DNA from: CAZDKK01 sp964506245
Lineage (GTDB): Bacteria; Eisenbacteria; RBG-16-71-46; CAIMUX01; WJJG01
DNA: 64,000 nucleotides
Reading direction: 5' to 3'
Assembly: GCA_964506245.1 (NCBI GenBank)
Contig: CAZDKK010000003.1
Location: 77,943-141,942 of the forward strand
This document shows positions 34,442-43,788 of the stretch, piece after piece. Under the pieces are notes generated by a model. That model saw only the letters and a list, made by a program, of their open reading frames with translations. It made no database searches and had not been told where the DNA came from. Position numbers and translations under genes: made by a program. The first letter of the stretch is position 1, and every line of letters starts with the position of its first letter.

Positions 34442-37400
34442 CTAGCGCGCCAGGATCGCCCGTTGTCCGCGCTCCCCGTCCGGGGTGCTCAAGCGCACGA
34501 AGTAGACCCCCGATCCCGCGCTCGCGCCCGACGCGTCCCGTCCATCCCAGGCGACGGCGTGCTGGCCCGCGCCGACCGGGCCGTGAATCAGACGGCGCAC
34601 CACGCGGCCACTCACGTCGTGGATCCGCAGGTNNNNNNNNNNCGACAGGGCACGGCGCGGGCAGCGCGAAGCGGATTTCGACCGAGCCGCCGAGGACGCT
34701 CGCGGTCGACAGCGAGAGCCGCGGCCCGAGCTGCGCCGGCTGCTCACCCGTTCCTGCCAGGTTGTACTGCGCCACGGCGATAAAGTCGTCGATCGCGCCC
34801 TCGTCCAGCGACGGCTCGGGCCGCCCGTCCACCACGAAGCGGAACTGGACAAGGCGCGGGTCCGGAATCACCTGGGTCAGCTCCACCGTGACCTCCTGCC
34901 AGACCGGGTTGGGGTTGAATCCCGTGGCGTGGTGGATCACCTGCCAGGCCCCGCCGTCGTTGCTCGCGGCGACATCCATCGCGGCGTCCGTGCCGGCGAA
35001 GCACTGGAACCAGCGCTGGAATCGCACGGTGACGAGATCTGCGCCCGAGAAGTCGTACTGGGGCGAGAGGAGCGTGGTGCGCCCGTCCGCGTCGGTGTCC
35101 CAGGCATACCCGCCGTCGTACTGGCCGGTCACCCAGCAGGCCACGCCGGGTTCGGGCGTGGTATCGTCCTCGGGCTGCATGACGAACGGGCCCACCAGCA
35201 CGGACAAGGGATCGACGCGCGTCCAGATGCCCTGGGTCGCGTTGTCCCCGGGCGCGCCGACGGTCCAGTCGCACTCGGTCTCGAAGGGCTCGTAGATGCT
35301 CACGACCTCCGACTCGTGCAGCTCGCCCGGCGCCTCGCGGGGGTCGGTCAGGTGGTGGCCCGCCTGATCGGCGGCGTAGATGTAATACTCCAGCAGCGTG
35401 CCGGGTTGCAGGCCGGGCAGCTCGGCGGCCCACACGGTGTCCTCCCCCGTGGGGACCATCGCCTCGGCCACGAACTCGGGTGCGCCGGCCGGACGGTAGT
35501 AGACGAGCACCGAATCCGGATTCATCTCGCTGTGCAAGGCGTAGACCTCGGCCTCGACGTGCACGGTCTGTTCGTGCGGAGCCGCGAGGTAGGGTAACGC
35601 CATGTGATGGATCACCACGTCGGTGAACATCTCGGGGCACGGGAAGCCGTGGCCCACGGCCGCCGGGCAGATGTCGGCCCAGTTCGGGGTGCCGCTGTCC
35701 AGGTTGCCATCGTCGTCGTCGGCCAGGTAGGTCCACCAGACCTGCTCGGGCTGCGTCATCGGCAGGCCGAGCACGCGCGCGAAGTGCCAGAGCTCGCTGG
35801 CCCGCCGGTGGCCCGCCTCGGGACCGAGGGTGGCCATCAAGTTCTGCCGCATATCCCAGTAGAAGCCGGCCAGGATCTGCCCGTCGTGGTGGCCTTCCCC
35901 GGTCAGGCTGTCGGGCCAGGTCATCAGGTTCTGTGAGTTGCGGATGCCGTGCTCGCAGTCGAGGTAGAATCCGAGCCCCACCTGTGACTCGTTCGTCAGG
36001 TAGTTGCCGATCACGTCCGAGTTGGCCTCGTGCACATCGGTGGGCGGGTCGGTCGGACCGTACATGAAGTCGGTGATGCCGTGGCAGTACTCGTGATGGA
36101 CCACGTCCGCGAGCTGGCCGGTGTTGGCGCAGGTCGTGGTGGCGTGGAAAAAGTTGATGCTCGTGCCGTTCCAGAAGGCGTTGCACGCCTGCTGCAAGTT
36201 GACGTTGGCCGGCAGCTGCCAGTCGAGATCGACCCAGCTCGGGTCGAGCGACTTGACGAACTCGTGGGCCCGGTTGGCTTGGAAGAAGACGTCGCGCTCG
36301 TCCATGCGCGCGTTGGTGTCATCCCAGTGCAGCGCGAAGGGCACACCGGGGATGATCTCGCCTAGGAAGAGCGCATCGTCGCCCACGACGTTGTCGACGA
36401 CGAACCAGGGGCCGCGCATCGTTGCGCGAATCGACTCGGGCTCGGTGCCGGCCCAGGGGATCAGGAAGGCGCCGCTCGCATCGGTCGTGTCGGCGCCCAC
36501 GCCGGGGACCTCGACCGTCAGGAGCTGCACGGGCCAGTCGGCCGCGCCGAAGCACCAGCCGTGCCCCTCGAGCTCGCCGTCGGCGACGCCGCTCAGATCG
36601 GCGGTGCGCAGGACGTTCTGGATCTGGAGCAACTCGCCGCTCACCGCGTCGACGTCGACCAGCCAGGCGGCGAGCGGCTCCTGGAAGAACGCATCGACGC
36701 GATAGACCAGCCGGCCCTCGGTGGCCGAGACGGGCAGAACACCGAGCTGCTGGACCTCGCAGCGATCAGCGGGACCGACCGCCGCCGGAGCGAGGCCGCG
36801 CGCGGCGAGCGCACGGCGGGTCGCGCTGAGCGCGCCGGCGCGGTCGAGCACCGCCTGCCGCGGGGCGCGCAGGAGCGGCCAGAGATCGCCTCCGAACGCG
36901 GCGATGCGGCCGGTCTCGGTCATGGCGACCGTGAAGCGCGAGCCGATCACGGGCAGGTCCCCGAGCCGCTGGGTGAAGTGCACGGACCACTTGCCCAGAC
37001 CTTGGCTGACCCGCACGAGGGCGAGGTCGCCGGCGTCGATCGGTCCCAGCGCCGCACCGGCATCGATGAAGCTGCGCGCCACGCGCTCGGCGGCGGCGGC
37101 GTCGAGCACCGCCTCACCCGTGCTGACGCCGGAACCCGTCACGAGCCGGGGGGTGAGGGTGACCGGGTTCCAGGACAGGGCCTGCCAGCGGCCGCCCACG
37201 CGCTGCGCGAACAGGGTCAGGCTGCGCTCGGTGCGCAGCCGGTCGGCGGCGGAGAGGTCTCCGGCGCCGCCGTTGAGCGCGCGCGTGATGGCTTCGGGAC
37301 TCTGCGCCAGCAGCTCGTCTGCGGCGAGGTGCGAGTCCACCGGCCGCAGGGCCTGCGCGGGGGTGGCGAGCCATGCGCAGAGGGCCAGAGCCCAGAGAGC

Positions 37401-37448
37401 CAGGGCCGAGAGAGCCAGCCGGGCGATGGATGCGCGGGGCCTTTCCAT
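34442..37448 (-). CDS. Secreted thermolysin/fungalysin-like zinc metalloprotease, broken by an assembly gap
   Basis: The start is ATG 37448 after AGGAGGAA. A signal peptide (about 8-33), an FTP/PepSY-type propeptide (about 40-280) and a zinc protease domain (about 340-600) are seen. The motif is His452-Glu-Tyr-Cys-His456 with the third ligand Glu474 in HEANSDVIGNY, which is M4/M36-like. An Ig-like domain and a jelly-roll domain follow. After residue about 935 a run of Ns shifts the frame. The true tail (LRIHDVSGRVVRRLIHGPVG... GSGVYFVRLSTPDGERGQ) is read in another frame and ends at 34442, giving the usual FlgD-like sorting domain. The gene is therefore probably intact in the organism. Expected role: extracellular proteolysis. 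Confidence 0.85.
34633..34642. other. Assembly gap (10 Ns)
   Basis: Ten unresolved bases interrupt the metalloprotease gene; the true length is unknown and must restore the frame between its two parts. Confidence 0.98.
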
Positions 37449-37515
37449 CGGGTTCCTCCTGTGTTGGTGGACGCCTGGGGTGGTTCCCGCAAGGAACGCA
37501 GTTGCCTAACCCATG

Positions 37516-37524
37516 ATGATAGCA
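37516..37524 (-). promoter_or_regulatory. Extended -10 element of the metalloprotease gene
   Basis: Minus-strand TG-C-TATCAT (hexamer 37516-37521) lies 67 nt before the ATG at 37448, without a clear -35. Confidence 0.4.
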
Positions 37525-37590
37525 TGGACGACGCCCGAGTCCAGGCTCGCGTGCCGGCTCGGCGGTCGGGCACAGGAAGGAGGCTTGGAG

Positions 37591-38583
37591 ATGGAGTATC
37601 GGCGCCTCGGAGCCGCGGGGCTCAGAGTCTCGGAGCTGTCGCTGGGGTCGTGGGTCACGTTCGGCTCCCAGATCGACGAGGAGGTGGCGGGTCGCTGCAT
37701 GCGGGCGGCCTATGATGCGGGGGTGAGCTTCTTCGACAACGCCGAGGCCTATGCCAGCGGCCAGAGCGAGGTCGTCATGGGCAACGTCATCCGGCAGGCC
37801 GGGTGGAGGCGGTCCGATCTGGTCATCTCGACCAAGATCTTCTGGGGCGGCAAGGGGCCGAACGACCGCGGCCTCTCGCGCAAACACATCCTCGAGGGCA
37901 CCGACGCGGCCCTCACGCGCCTGGGCATGGACTACGTCGATCTGATCTTCTGCCACCGCGCCGATCTGCACACCCCGATCGAGGAGACGGTGCGGGCCAT
38001 GAACCACGTGATCCAGCAGGGCAAGGCGCTCTACTGGGGCACGAGCGAGTGGACTGCCCAACAGATCACCGAGGCGTGGGAAATCGCCCGGCGCGAGCAC
38101 CTGATCGGGCCGCAGATGGAGCAGCCCCAGTACAACATGTTCCACCGCGAGCGCATCGAGCGGGAGTACCTGCCCCTTTACGAACGTTACGGCCTGGGAA
38201 CGACGATCTGGAGCCCGCTCGCGAGCGGGGTTCTGACGGGCAAGTACGCGAACGGGGTCCCCGCCGGGAGCCGGCTCGCCTTGGAGAACATGGCCTGGCT
38301 GCGCGAGAGCTTCGAAAGCGAGGCGTGGCGTGCGCGGGGCGAGCAGGTGAAGCGGCTGGCGCCGATCGCGCGCGACCTCGACGCCACCCTGGCGCAGCTC
38401 GCCCTGGCCTGGTGCCTGAAGAACCCGCACGTCAGCACGGTCATCACGGGTGCCTCCCGGCCGGAGCAGGTGGCCGAGAACATGAAGGCGGCCGAGGTGG
38501 CCGGCCGGCTCACCGACGACGTGCTGGCGCAGATCGAGGCGGTGCTGGGCAACCGGCCGGCGGCTGAGCGGGACTGGCGCTAG
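37591..38583 (+). CDS. Aldo/keto reductase (YghZ/Kv-beta-like)
   Basis: The product is 330 aa; the ATG at 37591 follows AAGGAGG. It is an NADPH-dependent carbonyl reductase with a TIM-barrel fold, in the cytosol. The catalytic tetrad is visible: Asp49 and Tyr54 in FFDNAEAYASG, Lys82 in ISTKIFWG and His122 in LIFCHRAD. NADPH-binding elements are WSPLASGVLTGKY and TVITGASRPEQVAENM. The opening MEYRRLGAAGLRVSELSLGSW and the overall length place it with the potassium-channel beta-subunit-like AKRs. Physiological substrate unknown. It is transcribed divergently from the metalloprotease gene. Confidence 0.9.
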   Translation: MEYRRLGAAGLRVSELSLGSWVTFGSQIDEEVAGRCMRAAYDAGVSFFDNAEAYASGQSEVVMGNVIRQAGWRRSDLVISTKIFWGGKGPNDRGLSRKHILEGTDAALTRLGMDYVDLIFCHRADLHTPIEETVRAMNHVIQQGKALYWGTSEWTAQQITEAWEIARREHLIGPQMEQPQYNMFHRERIEREYLPLYERYGLGTTIWSPLASGVLTGKYANGVPAGSRLALENMAWLRESFESEAWRARGEQVKRLAPIARDLDATLAQLALAWCLKNPHVSTVITGASRPEQVAENMKAAEVAGRLTDDVLAQIEAVLGNRPAAERDWR

Positions 38584-38624
38584 GGGGGGCGGCGCGGCGC
38601 ATGGCGACGACCGCTGGGGTCGTG

Positions 38625-38633
38625 TGCTAGGCT
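38625..38633 (+). promoter_or_regulatory. Possible extended -10 of the FG-GAP protein gene
   Basis: TG-C-TAGGCT (hexamer 38628-38633), 63 nt before the ATG at 38697; weak match and no -35. Confidence 0.25.
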
Positions 38634-38696
38634 AGAGAGCGCAAACTCGGCATTGGCCGACCCAGCTTGTGTGTTTCGCCCTGCAAGGAGGTCGCC

Positions 38697-40535
38697 ATGG
38701 TCAGCATGCTGCGTTTTGTCCTTTGCGGATGCCTTCTCCTCGCCGCCCTGCTCGTCGCGATGCCCCTCGAAGCGCGAGCGCTGGAGATCGCGCGCGCCGA
38801 CGCCGCGCCGGCGGAAGTCGCCATCGCGGGCGCTGTCCAGGCGTGGCCTGACGTGATGGGCCATACGTGCCGGCTCGTAGCGGATCCCGCGGCGCTGCCC
38901 GGGGCCGAACCGGCGCGCGGCATCGAGGTCTTCCCCAACTGGCCGCAAGTCTTGGCCAACCGCAACCAGTGTGGCGGGGTCTACGGCAACCTCGACGGCG
39001 ACGTGGAGCTGGAGATCGTCTACGCGGCGGGCAGCTCGGTCCGCGCCTGGAACATCGACGGTTCGGTCGTCCCCGGCTGGCCACGATCGACCAGTGGTGC
39101 CACCAACGGCGCCCCGGCCTACGGCGACGTGGACGGCGATGGCGCGGACGAGATCGTCGTTGCGACCTCGATCGGCACGGGCAACTCGGGAATGCTCTAC
39201 GTCTTCAACGGGGACGGGACCAACCAGAGCCCCTTCCCGATCTCGCTGAACGGTGGTGCAACCCGAACACCCGCGCTGGCCGATGTGGACGGCGATGACA
39301 TCCTCGACGTCATCGTCGAGGAGCGGGCCTATCCCATAGGCTACGTCTGCGTCTACAAGGGCGACGGCACGGAGATGCCCGGCTGGCCGCAGCCGCTCGA
39401 CTATGTCCCGGCCTCCGGCGTCGCGGTGGGCGACATTACCGGGGATGGCATTCCAGAGATCGCCGCTGAGTCCTACTACAGCATCTACGCCTACAGCGCG
39501 CAGGGCGAGCTGCTGCCGGGATTCCCCTACACGCCGGGCAGCAACCGGGTCTTCTCCTACTCGTCCCCGGTGCTCGCCGACCTCGACGGCGACGGGTTGC
39601 GCGAGATCATCTGCGGCGACCACTCGCTGAGCTCCGGCAACGGGGCCATCCACGTCCGGCGCTGCGACGGCACGTCGCTGCCCGGGTGGCCCCGCTACAC
39701 CTCGAACTGGATCTACGGCCCCCCGTCGGTGGGGGACATCGACGGGGACGGCGAGCCCGATGTGGCCGTCGGTGACCAGGTGCTGTCGGGCAGCCCCGCG
39801 GACTACGTCTATGCCTGGGATGCTCAGGGCATGCCGCTGGCCGGATTCCCCATCGGTCCGATCTGGGCGATCAACTCGCAGATCCTCCTGGCGGATCTCG
39901 ACAATGACGACCAGGTCGAGCTCATGTTCGACGACAACACCTCCCTCAATCAGTACTTGGGCTACAACCACGACGGCACACCCATGGACGGGTGGCCCAT
40001 CCACACGAACGGCACGACCTTCTACATCTATCCGTTTGCCGCCGACGTGGACGGCAACGGGGAGCTGGACCTCTCGGGTGGCGGCTATCTGGACGGCGTG
40101 GGCACGAACGTCTACCTGTGGGATGCCAACGTGCTAGTCAACCCGGCCAAGAACTACCTCACGGTCCTGGGCTACGACCCGCAGCACACCGGGGTCTACC
40201 TGGGCGTGGACCCGGCGGGGGTGAGGCCGCACGCGGCTGATGGCTCGCGGCTCGCCTTGGCCGTCCATCCCAACCCCTTCACCGGGGCAACGGCGATCCG
40301 GCTCACACCCGGCGCGGTCGCGGACGCGGGCGACGCGTCTGAATCCGCCGTGGCGCTGGCGATCTACGGGTCCGACGGCCGACTGGTGCGGAACCTCCCG
40401 GCGGCGGCCACGACCGGGGCGATCACCTGGGACGGACGCGACGGAAGCGGACGGGTTCTGCCGGCCGGCGCGTACTGGTGCGTGGCACGCGGGCTCGGCG
40501 GGGAAGCGCGGCAGCGCCTGATCCTGTTGCGGTAG
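38697..40535 (+). CDS. Secreted FG-GAP/VCBS beta-propeller protein with C-terminal sorting domain
   Basis: The product is 612 aa; the ATG at 38697 follows AAGGAGGT. A signal peptide (about 4-30) leads into about eight repeats with calcium-binding DxDxDG-like loops: GNLDGDVELEIVYAA, GDVDGDGADEIVVAT, ADVDGDDILDVIVEE, GDITGDGIPEIAAES, ADLDGDGLREIICGD, GDIDGDGEPDVAVGD, ADLDNDDQVELMFDD and ADVDGNGELDLSGGG. They should form an integrin-alpha-like propeller. The final 90 residues are a FlgD-like domain ending PAGAYWCVARGLGG. No catalytic domain is present, so adhesion or scaffolding at the surface is likely. Confidence 0.85.
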   Translation: MVSMLRFVLCGCLLLAALLVAMPLEARALEIARADAAPAEVAIAGAVQAWPDVMGHTCRLVADPAALPGAEPARGIEVFPNWPQVLANRNQCGGVYGNLDGDVELEIVYAAGSSVRAWNIDGSVVPGWPRSTSGATNGAPAYGDVDGDGADEIVVATSIGTGNSGMLYVFNGDGTNQSPFPISLNGGATRTPALADVDGDDILDVIVEERAYPIGYVCVYKGDGTEMPGWPQPLDYVPASGVAVGDITGDGIPEIAAESYYSIYAYSAQGELLPGFPYTPGSNRVFSYSSPVLADLDGDGLREIICGDHSLSSGNGAIHVRRCDGTSLPGWPRYTSNWIYGPPSVGDIDGDGEPDVAVGDQVLSGSPADYVYAWDAQGMPLAGFPIGPIWAINSQILLADLDNDDQVELMFDDNTSLNQYLGYNHDGTPMDGWPIHTNGTTFYIYPFAADVDGNGELDLSGGGYLDGVGTNVYLWDANVLVNPAKNYLTVLGYDPQHTGVYLGVDPAGVRPHAADGSRLALAVHPNPFTGATAIRLTPGAVADAGDASESAVALAIYGSDGRLVRNLPAAATTGAITWDGRDGSGRVLPAGAYWCVARGLGGEARQRLILLR

Positions 40536-40569
40536 GGAAGTTGCTCGGCCCGTGCGTGGGCCATGATGG

Positions 40570-40602
40570 GGGCGGGGCCGCGCAGCAAGCGGGGCCCCGC
40601 CC
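40570..40602. terminator. Bidirectional terminator-like hairpin
   Basis: Perfect 10-bp arms GGGCGGGGCC (40570-40579) and GGCCCCGCCC (40593-40602) between the convergent FG-GAP gene and the sigma-factor operon; a smaller stem is at 40547-40562. Confidence 0.6.
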
Positions 40603-40615
40603 GGCTGCGCGTGTT

Positions 40616-41338
40616 CTAGTACTCCTTCACGCGGATGCGCGCGAGCATCTGCTCGCGCGTGATGGCGCCGTCGCCGAGCTGACGCAGGTCGTTTACCTTG
40701 GCCTGGATGATCAGGTGCGTGACGTCCTGCTCCTCCAGGAGGTCGATGTTCTCGAGGAACGCGGTGATGGCCACGTACTGGTCGTTGCGCAGCTCGGTCA
40801 GGGTGTCGCCGTAGTCGAGAAGCGCCTCGATCAGCTCATCCTTGCCCTGCTGGTAACGGTCGGCTTCGCGCTTCTGGCGCTTTTCGCGCAGCTCCTCGAT
40901 CGTCAGGCCCTTCTCCTCCTCCTTGTCCTGGTCCTGCTTCCCATCCTTGTCGGAGTCGCGGAAGACGACCACCTTGTCGCCGTCCTGCTCGATGCGGATG
41001 TTCTTGAGGTCCTCGAGGAAGGAGAGGCCCTCGAAGTCGATGTCGACGCCCCGGATGCCTTGGTCGACCAGCGAGGCGTCGAAGGAGAAGATCACCCCGA
41101 ACTCATCGAGGTAGACGCTGCGCGTGTAGTCACCGCCCCCACCCACCAGCCAGTGGGGGCTCTCGCGTAGAACCTCGTTGAGCACCTTCTCCATCACGTT
41201 GATCTTGCGATCGAGCCGCTTGGGAATGTCATCGTCCTGGGCTGTCGCCACAGCCGGCACGATCAGGAGAGCGGCGCCCAGCGCCAGGGCTCCCCGCAGG
41301 ACGGCCCCGGAAACGGTGTTCTTGTTTGTGCTACTCAT
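40616..41338 (-). CDS. Secreted coiled-coil-rich protein in the ECF sigma operon
   Basis: The product is 240 aa. A signal peptide or N-terminal anchor (about 12-34, ending TATAQ) is followed by an alpha/beta region (VYLDEFGVIFSFDASLV), a charged Asp/Lys/Glu stretch (about 127-155) and long helices (EELREKRQKREADRYQQGKD). I do not recognise the family. Its start overlaps the anti-sigma gene by 8 nt, so it is translated with it. It is probably an exported member of the regulon or a signal partner of the anti-sigma factor. Confidence 0.7.
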   Translation of the reverse strand: MSSTNKNTVSGAVLRGALALGAALLIVPAVATAQDDDIPKRLDRKINVMEKVLNEVLRESPHWLVGGGGDYTRSVYLDEFGVIFSFDASLVDQGIRGVDIDFEGLSFLEDLKNIRIEQDGDKVVVFRDSDKDGKQDQDKEEEKGLTIEELREKRQKREADRYQQGKDELIEALLDYGDTLTELRNDQYVAITAFLENIDLLEEQDVTHLIIQAKVNDLRQLGDGAITREQMLARIRVKEY

Positions 41339-42221
41339 GGCTTTCGCCCTCCTCCGTCTGCCTCAGGGGCACCGCGACGGGCGTCGAATCGTCGGCCGCC
41401 TGCCCCCGCGGAAATTCCAGTCGCTCGCCGCCCAGGGTGCCGGCCTGTAGCAGGGCCAGGAAGCCCCGGTTCATCTCGGCTGTGATCTCGCGCCGGTCGC
41501 GCTGGCGCGCTTGCTCCGACGCACGGTGGTAGTCCCGCAGCATGTAGACGGTCTGCCCGAGGTTGCGATCTTCCGCCTGCTGGAGGCGTGACTCGGTAGC
41601 GTCCACGATCTGCTGGGCGACGGCCGCCAGCTCGGCTCGCGTGACCGGCGCGTTGAGATCGAGCGGGGTTCCGCTGCGCTCCGCATCCAACACGGCGCCG
41701 CCGGCGGCGCGTGCTGGTTCGCTCTGGGAGGCCGCGAGTTCGGGCGAGCGCTGCGCCCCCGCCGGCCCCAGGGCCGGGCCCGGCGCCTCCGCGCCCCGAG
41801 CCAACGCGGGCCTGGCCGGAGCGGTCGGTCCGAAGTGCAGCGCCAGCCCGCCCGGGACGCGATCGACGCGCAGCCCGGCGATCATCAGGACCACGCAGGC
41901 CGCGGCGGCCAGGGCGAAGCCAGCCGCGGGGCGGAGCAGCATCCCGTGCCACAACGCGCGCAGCCGACCCGGCACCCCAGGCTGTGTGGCCCCGCCGGCA
42001 CGGGCCGCCGCGGGCAGGGCGAAGACGAACCCCGGGGCCGTATCGGCCGCATCGGCCGCGCCCAGGAAGCCGCGGGCCTCCTGCAATTCGTCCCATTCGG
42101 CCTTGAGCGCGGGATCGTCTGCCAGCCGGGTGAGGAATTCCTCCTCTTCCTCGGGCGGCAACTCCCCGTACAAGGCGGCGACCATCTGGTCGCGCAACGG
42201 GTCGAGTTCCTTGTCCGTCAT
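41331..42221 (-). CDS. Transmembrane anti-sigma factor-like protein
   Basis: The product is 296 aa. The N-terminal 60 residues (DQMVAALYGELPPEEEEEFLTRLADDPALKAEWDEL) have the helical layout of anti-sigma domains but lack the HxxxCxxC zinc motif. A membrane helix lies at about 98-118 (AGFALAAAACVVLMIAGL). The periplasmic part is Ala/Pro-rich, then helical (VTRAELAAVAQQIVDATES). It starts 2 nt after the sigma factor gene and overlaps the next gene. It most likely holds the ECF sigma factor inactive at the membrane. Confidence 0.75.
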   Translation of the reverse strand: MTDKELDPLRDQMVAALYGELPPEEEEEFLTRLADDPALKAEWDELQEARGFLGAADAADTAPGFVFALPAAARAGGATQPGVPGRLRALWHGMLLRPAAGFALAAAACVVLMIAGLRVDRVPGGLALHFGPTAPARPALARGAEAPGPALGPAGAQRSPELAASQSEPARAAGGAVLDAERSGTPLDLNAPVTRAELAAVAQQIVDATESRLQQAEDRNLGQTVYMLRDYHRASEQARQRDRREITAEMNRGFLALLQAGTLGGERLEFPRGQAADDSTPVAVPLRQTEEGESHE

Positions 42222-42223
42222 GA

Positions 42224-42814
42224 CTAGGCGTCTCCCCTCAGGAAGCTCGCTTCCGTGATTCCGTAGTCGCGCAGTGCTTTGCGCATCGCCTTCAGCCCGT
42301 AGAAGATCCTCGTGCGCACCGTCGCCGCGGGGACGCCGGTGATGCGACCGATCTCCTCGGACGTCAAGCCCTGGTACTCGCGCAGCAGGATCGCGGCCTT
42401 CTGCTCGGGCGGCAGGCGGTCGAGCACCTCCTGCAGCACCCTCGCCAGGCCGGAGCGCTCTGCCGCGCGATCGGCCGGCTGTACAGTGCCGGCCAGCTCG
42501 ACCAGCTCGGCCTCCCCCGGCTGCCCCTCCTCGTAGCTGACCGTCGTGCGTCCGCCACGCGCCCGATAGCGGTCGCGGACGAGGTTCAGCGCGATGTGGT
42601 GCAGCCAGGCGGTGAACCGGGAAGGATCGCGCAGGCGCCCGATGTTCTGGTACGCCTTCATCAGGGCGTCCTGACAGGCGTCGCGCGCGTCCTCGTCGTT
42701 GTCCAGCATCCGCCGCACGAAGCGGTACAGCCGGCCGTCCCAGCGACCCGCAAGCTCGCAGAATGCGTTCAGGTCGCCCTGCTGCGAGAGGGCTGCCAGT
42801 TCAGCGTCTGTCAT
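42224..42814 (-). CDS. ECF-family RNA polymerase sigma factor
   Basis: The product is 196 aa from ATG 42814; an in-frame GTG 18 nt upstream is possible. Region 2 reads RLYRFVRRMLDNDEDARDA and FTAWLHHIALNLVRDRYRA. Region 4 is LPPEQKAAILLREYQGLT followed by SEEIGRITGVPAATVRTRI and FYGLKAMRKAL. It directs RNA polymerase to stress or envelope promoters. It is the first of three tightly packed genes with its anti-sigma factor, and such operons are normally autoregulated; I could not fix a promoter. Confidence 0.92.
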   Translation of the reverse strand: MTDAELAALSQQGDLNAFCELAGRWDGRLYRFVRRMLDNDEDARDACQDALMKAYQNIGRLRDPSRFTAWLHHIALNLVRDRYRARGGRTTVSYEEGQPGEAELVELAGTVQPADRAAERSGLARVLQEVLDRLPPEQKAAILLREYQGLTSEEIGRITGVPAATVRTRIFYGLKAMRKALRDYGITEASFLRGDA

Positions 42815-43032
42815 GGGCTTCGACCTGCTCACCGCTCGGGAGACCCTTCTCCCGCCCGTCTCTCGCAACGATGGACGGGTCGGGGGCTTCCGGCGTTCAT
42901 GGGATTCGCCCCAGCCGGGGTTGATGCCTCTCGAGTCTATGCCCCGGAGGCCCTGAGCGCTTATCCTGTCACCGGTTGCGCCGGGGGGCCAGCACTACCT
43001 GGTGTGGCCCGGGCCGTGGTGCCGGGGGTGCG

Positions 43033-43788
43033 GTGGAGCAGCAAGACTCTGAAAAGTGGTATGTTGCGGCCTTCGGGGAGTGCTACCCGTTGCTCTACGC
43101 CCACCGCGACGATGCGGGGGCGGCCCGCGAGCTGGCAGGACTCGCCCGGCTGCTCGGCCGGCCGCTGCGCGGCGCCCGGGTGCTGGACCTCTGCTGCGGG
43201 ACCGGCCGCCATGCGCAGCTGCTGGTGGAGGCCGGGGCGCGCCTGACGGGGGTCGACCTCTCGGCACCGCTCCTCGCCTGCGCGGCCGCCCGCTCAGGGC
43301 TGCCCGGGCACCTGGTGCGGGCCGACATGCGCCGCCTGCCGTTCGGGCAGCCCTTCGATCTGGTGCTGAACCTCTTCACGAGCTTTGGGTACTTTGCCAG
43401 CGACGAAGAGAACGCGCGGGCCCTGGGCGAGATGGCCCGCGTGCTGGCGGCCGGGGGCGTGGTGGTGATCGACCACATCCACCGGGAGCAGCTCCTCGCG
43501 AACCTCGTGCCGGAGGATGAGCGGGCGGAGGGAGGGCTCGTGATCCGCCAGCGGCGCGAGATCCGCGGCGATCGGATCTGCAAGGAGGTGGCGGTGCGCT
43601 GGCCGGACGGACGCGAGCGCCGCTTCATCGAGGACGTGCGCCTCTACCGTCCCGAGGAGCTGGAGACGATGCTGGCCGCGGCGGGTCTCGTGGCGCCGCG
43701 CATCTACGGGTCGCTCACCGGGGCGCCGTTCGACGCGGACGCCCCGCGGATGGTCGTGATCGCCTCGCGGCCGGCCCACGGCCGGTGA
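43033..43788 (+). CDS. Class I SAM-dependent methyltransferase of the bacillithiol operon
   Basis: The product is 251 aa from a GTG at 43033 with GGGGGTG close upstream; the start is less sure than the rest. Motif I is VLDLCCGTGRHAQLLVEAG, followed by TGVDLSAPLLACAAA, VRADMRRLPFGQPFDLVLNLFTSFGYF and the post-motif helix RVLAAGGVVVIDHIH. The C-terminal half is beta-rich. It overlaps bshC by 4 nt (GTGA), so it is translated with the bacillithiol genes. Methylation of a bacillithiol-related thiol is an attractive but unproven idea. Confidence 0.8.
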   Translation: MEQQDSEKWYVAAFGECYPLLYAHRDDAGAARELAGLARLLGRPLRGARVLDLCCGTGRHAQLLVEAGARLTGVDLSAPLLACAAARSGLPGHLVRADMRRLPFGQPFDLVLNLFTSFGYFASDEENARALGEMARVLAAGGVVVIDHIHREQLLANLVPEDERAEGGLVIRQRREIRGDRICKEVAVRWPDGRERRFIEDVRLYRPEELETMLAAAGLVAPRIYGSLTGAPFDADAPRMVVIASRPAHGR

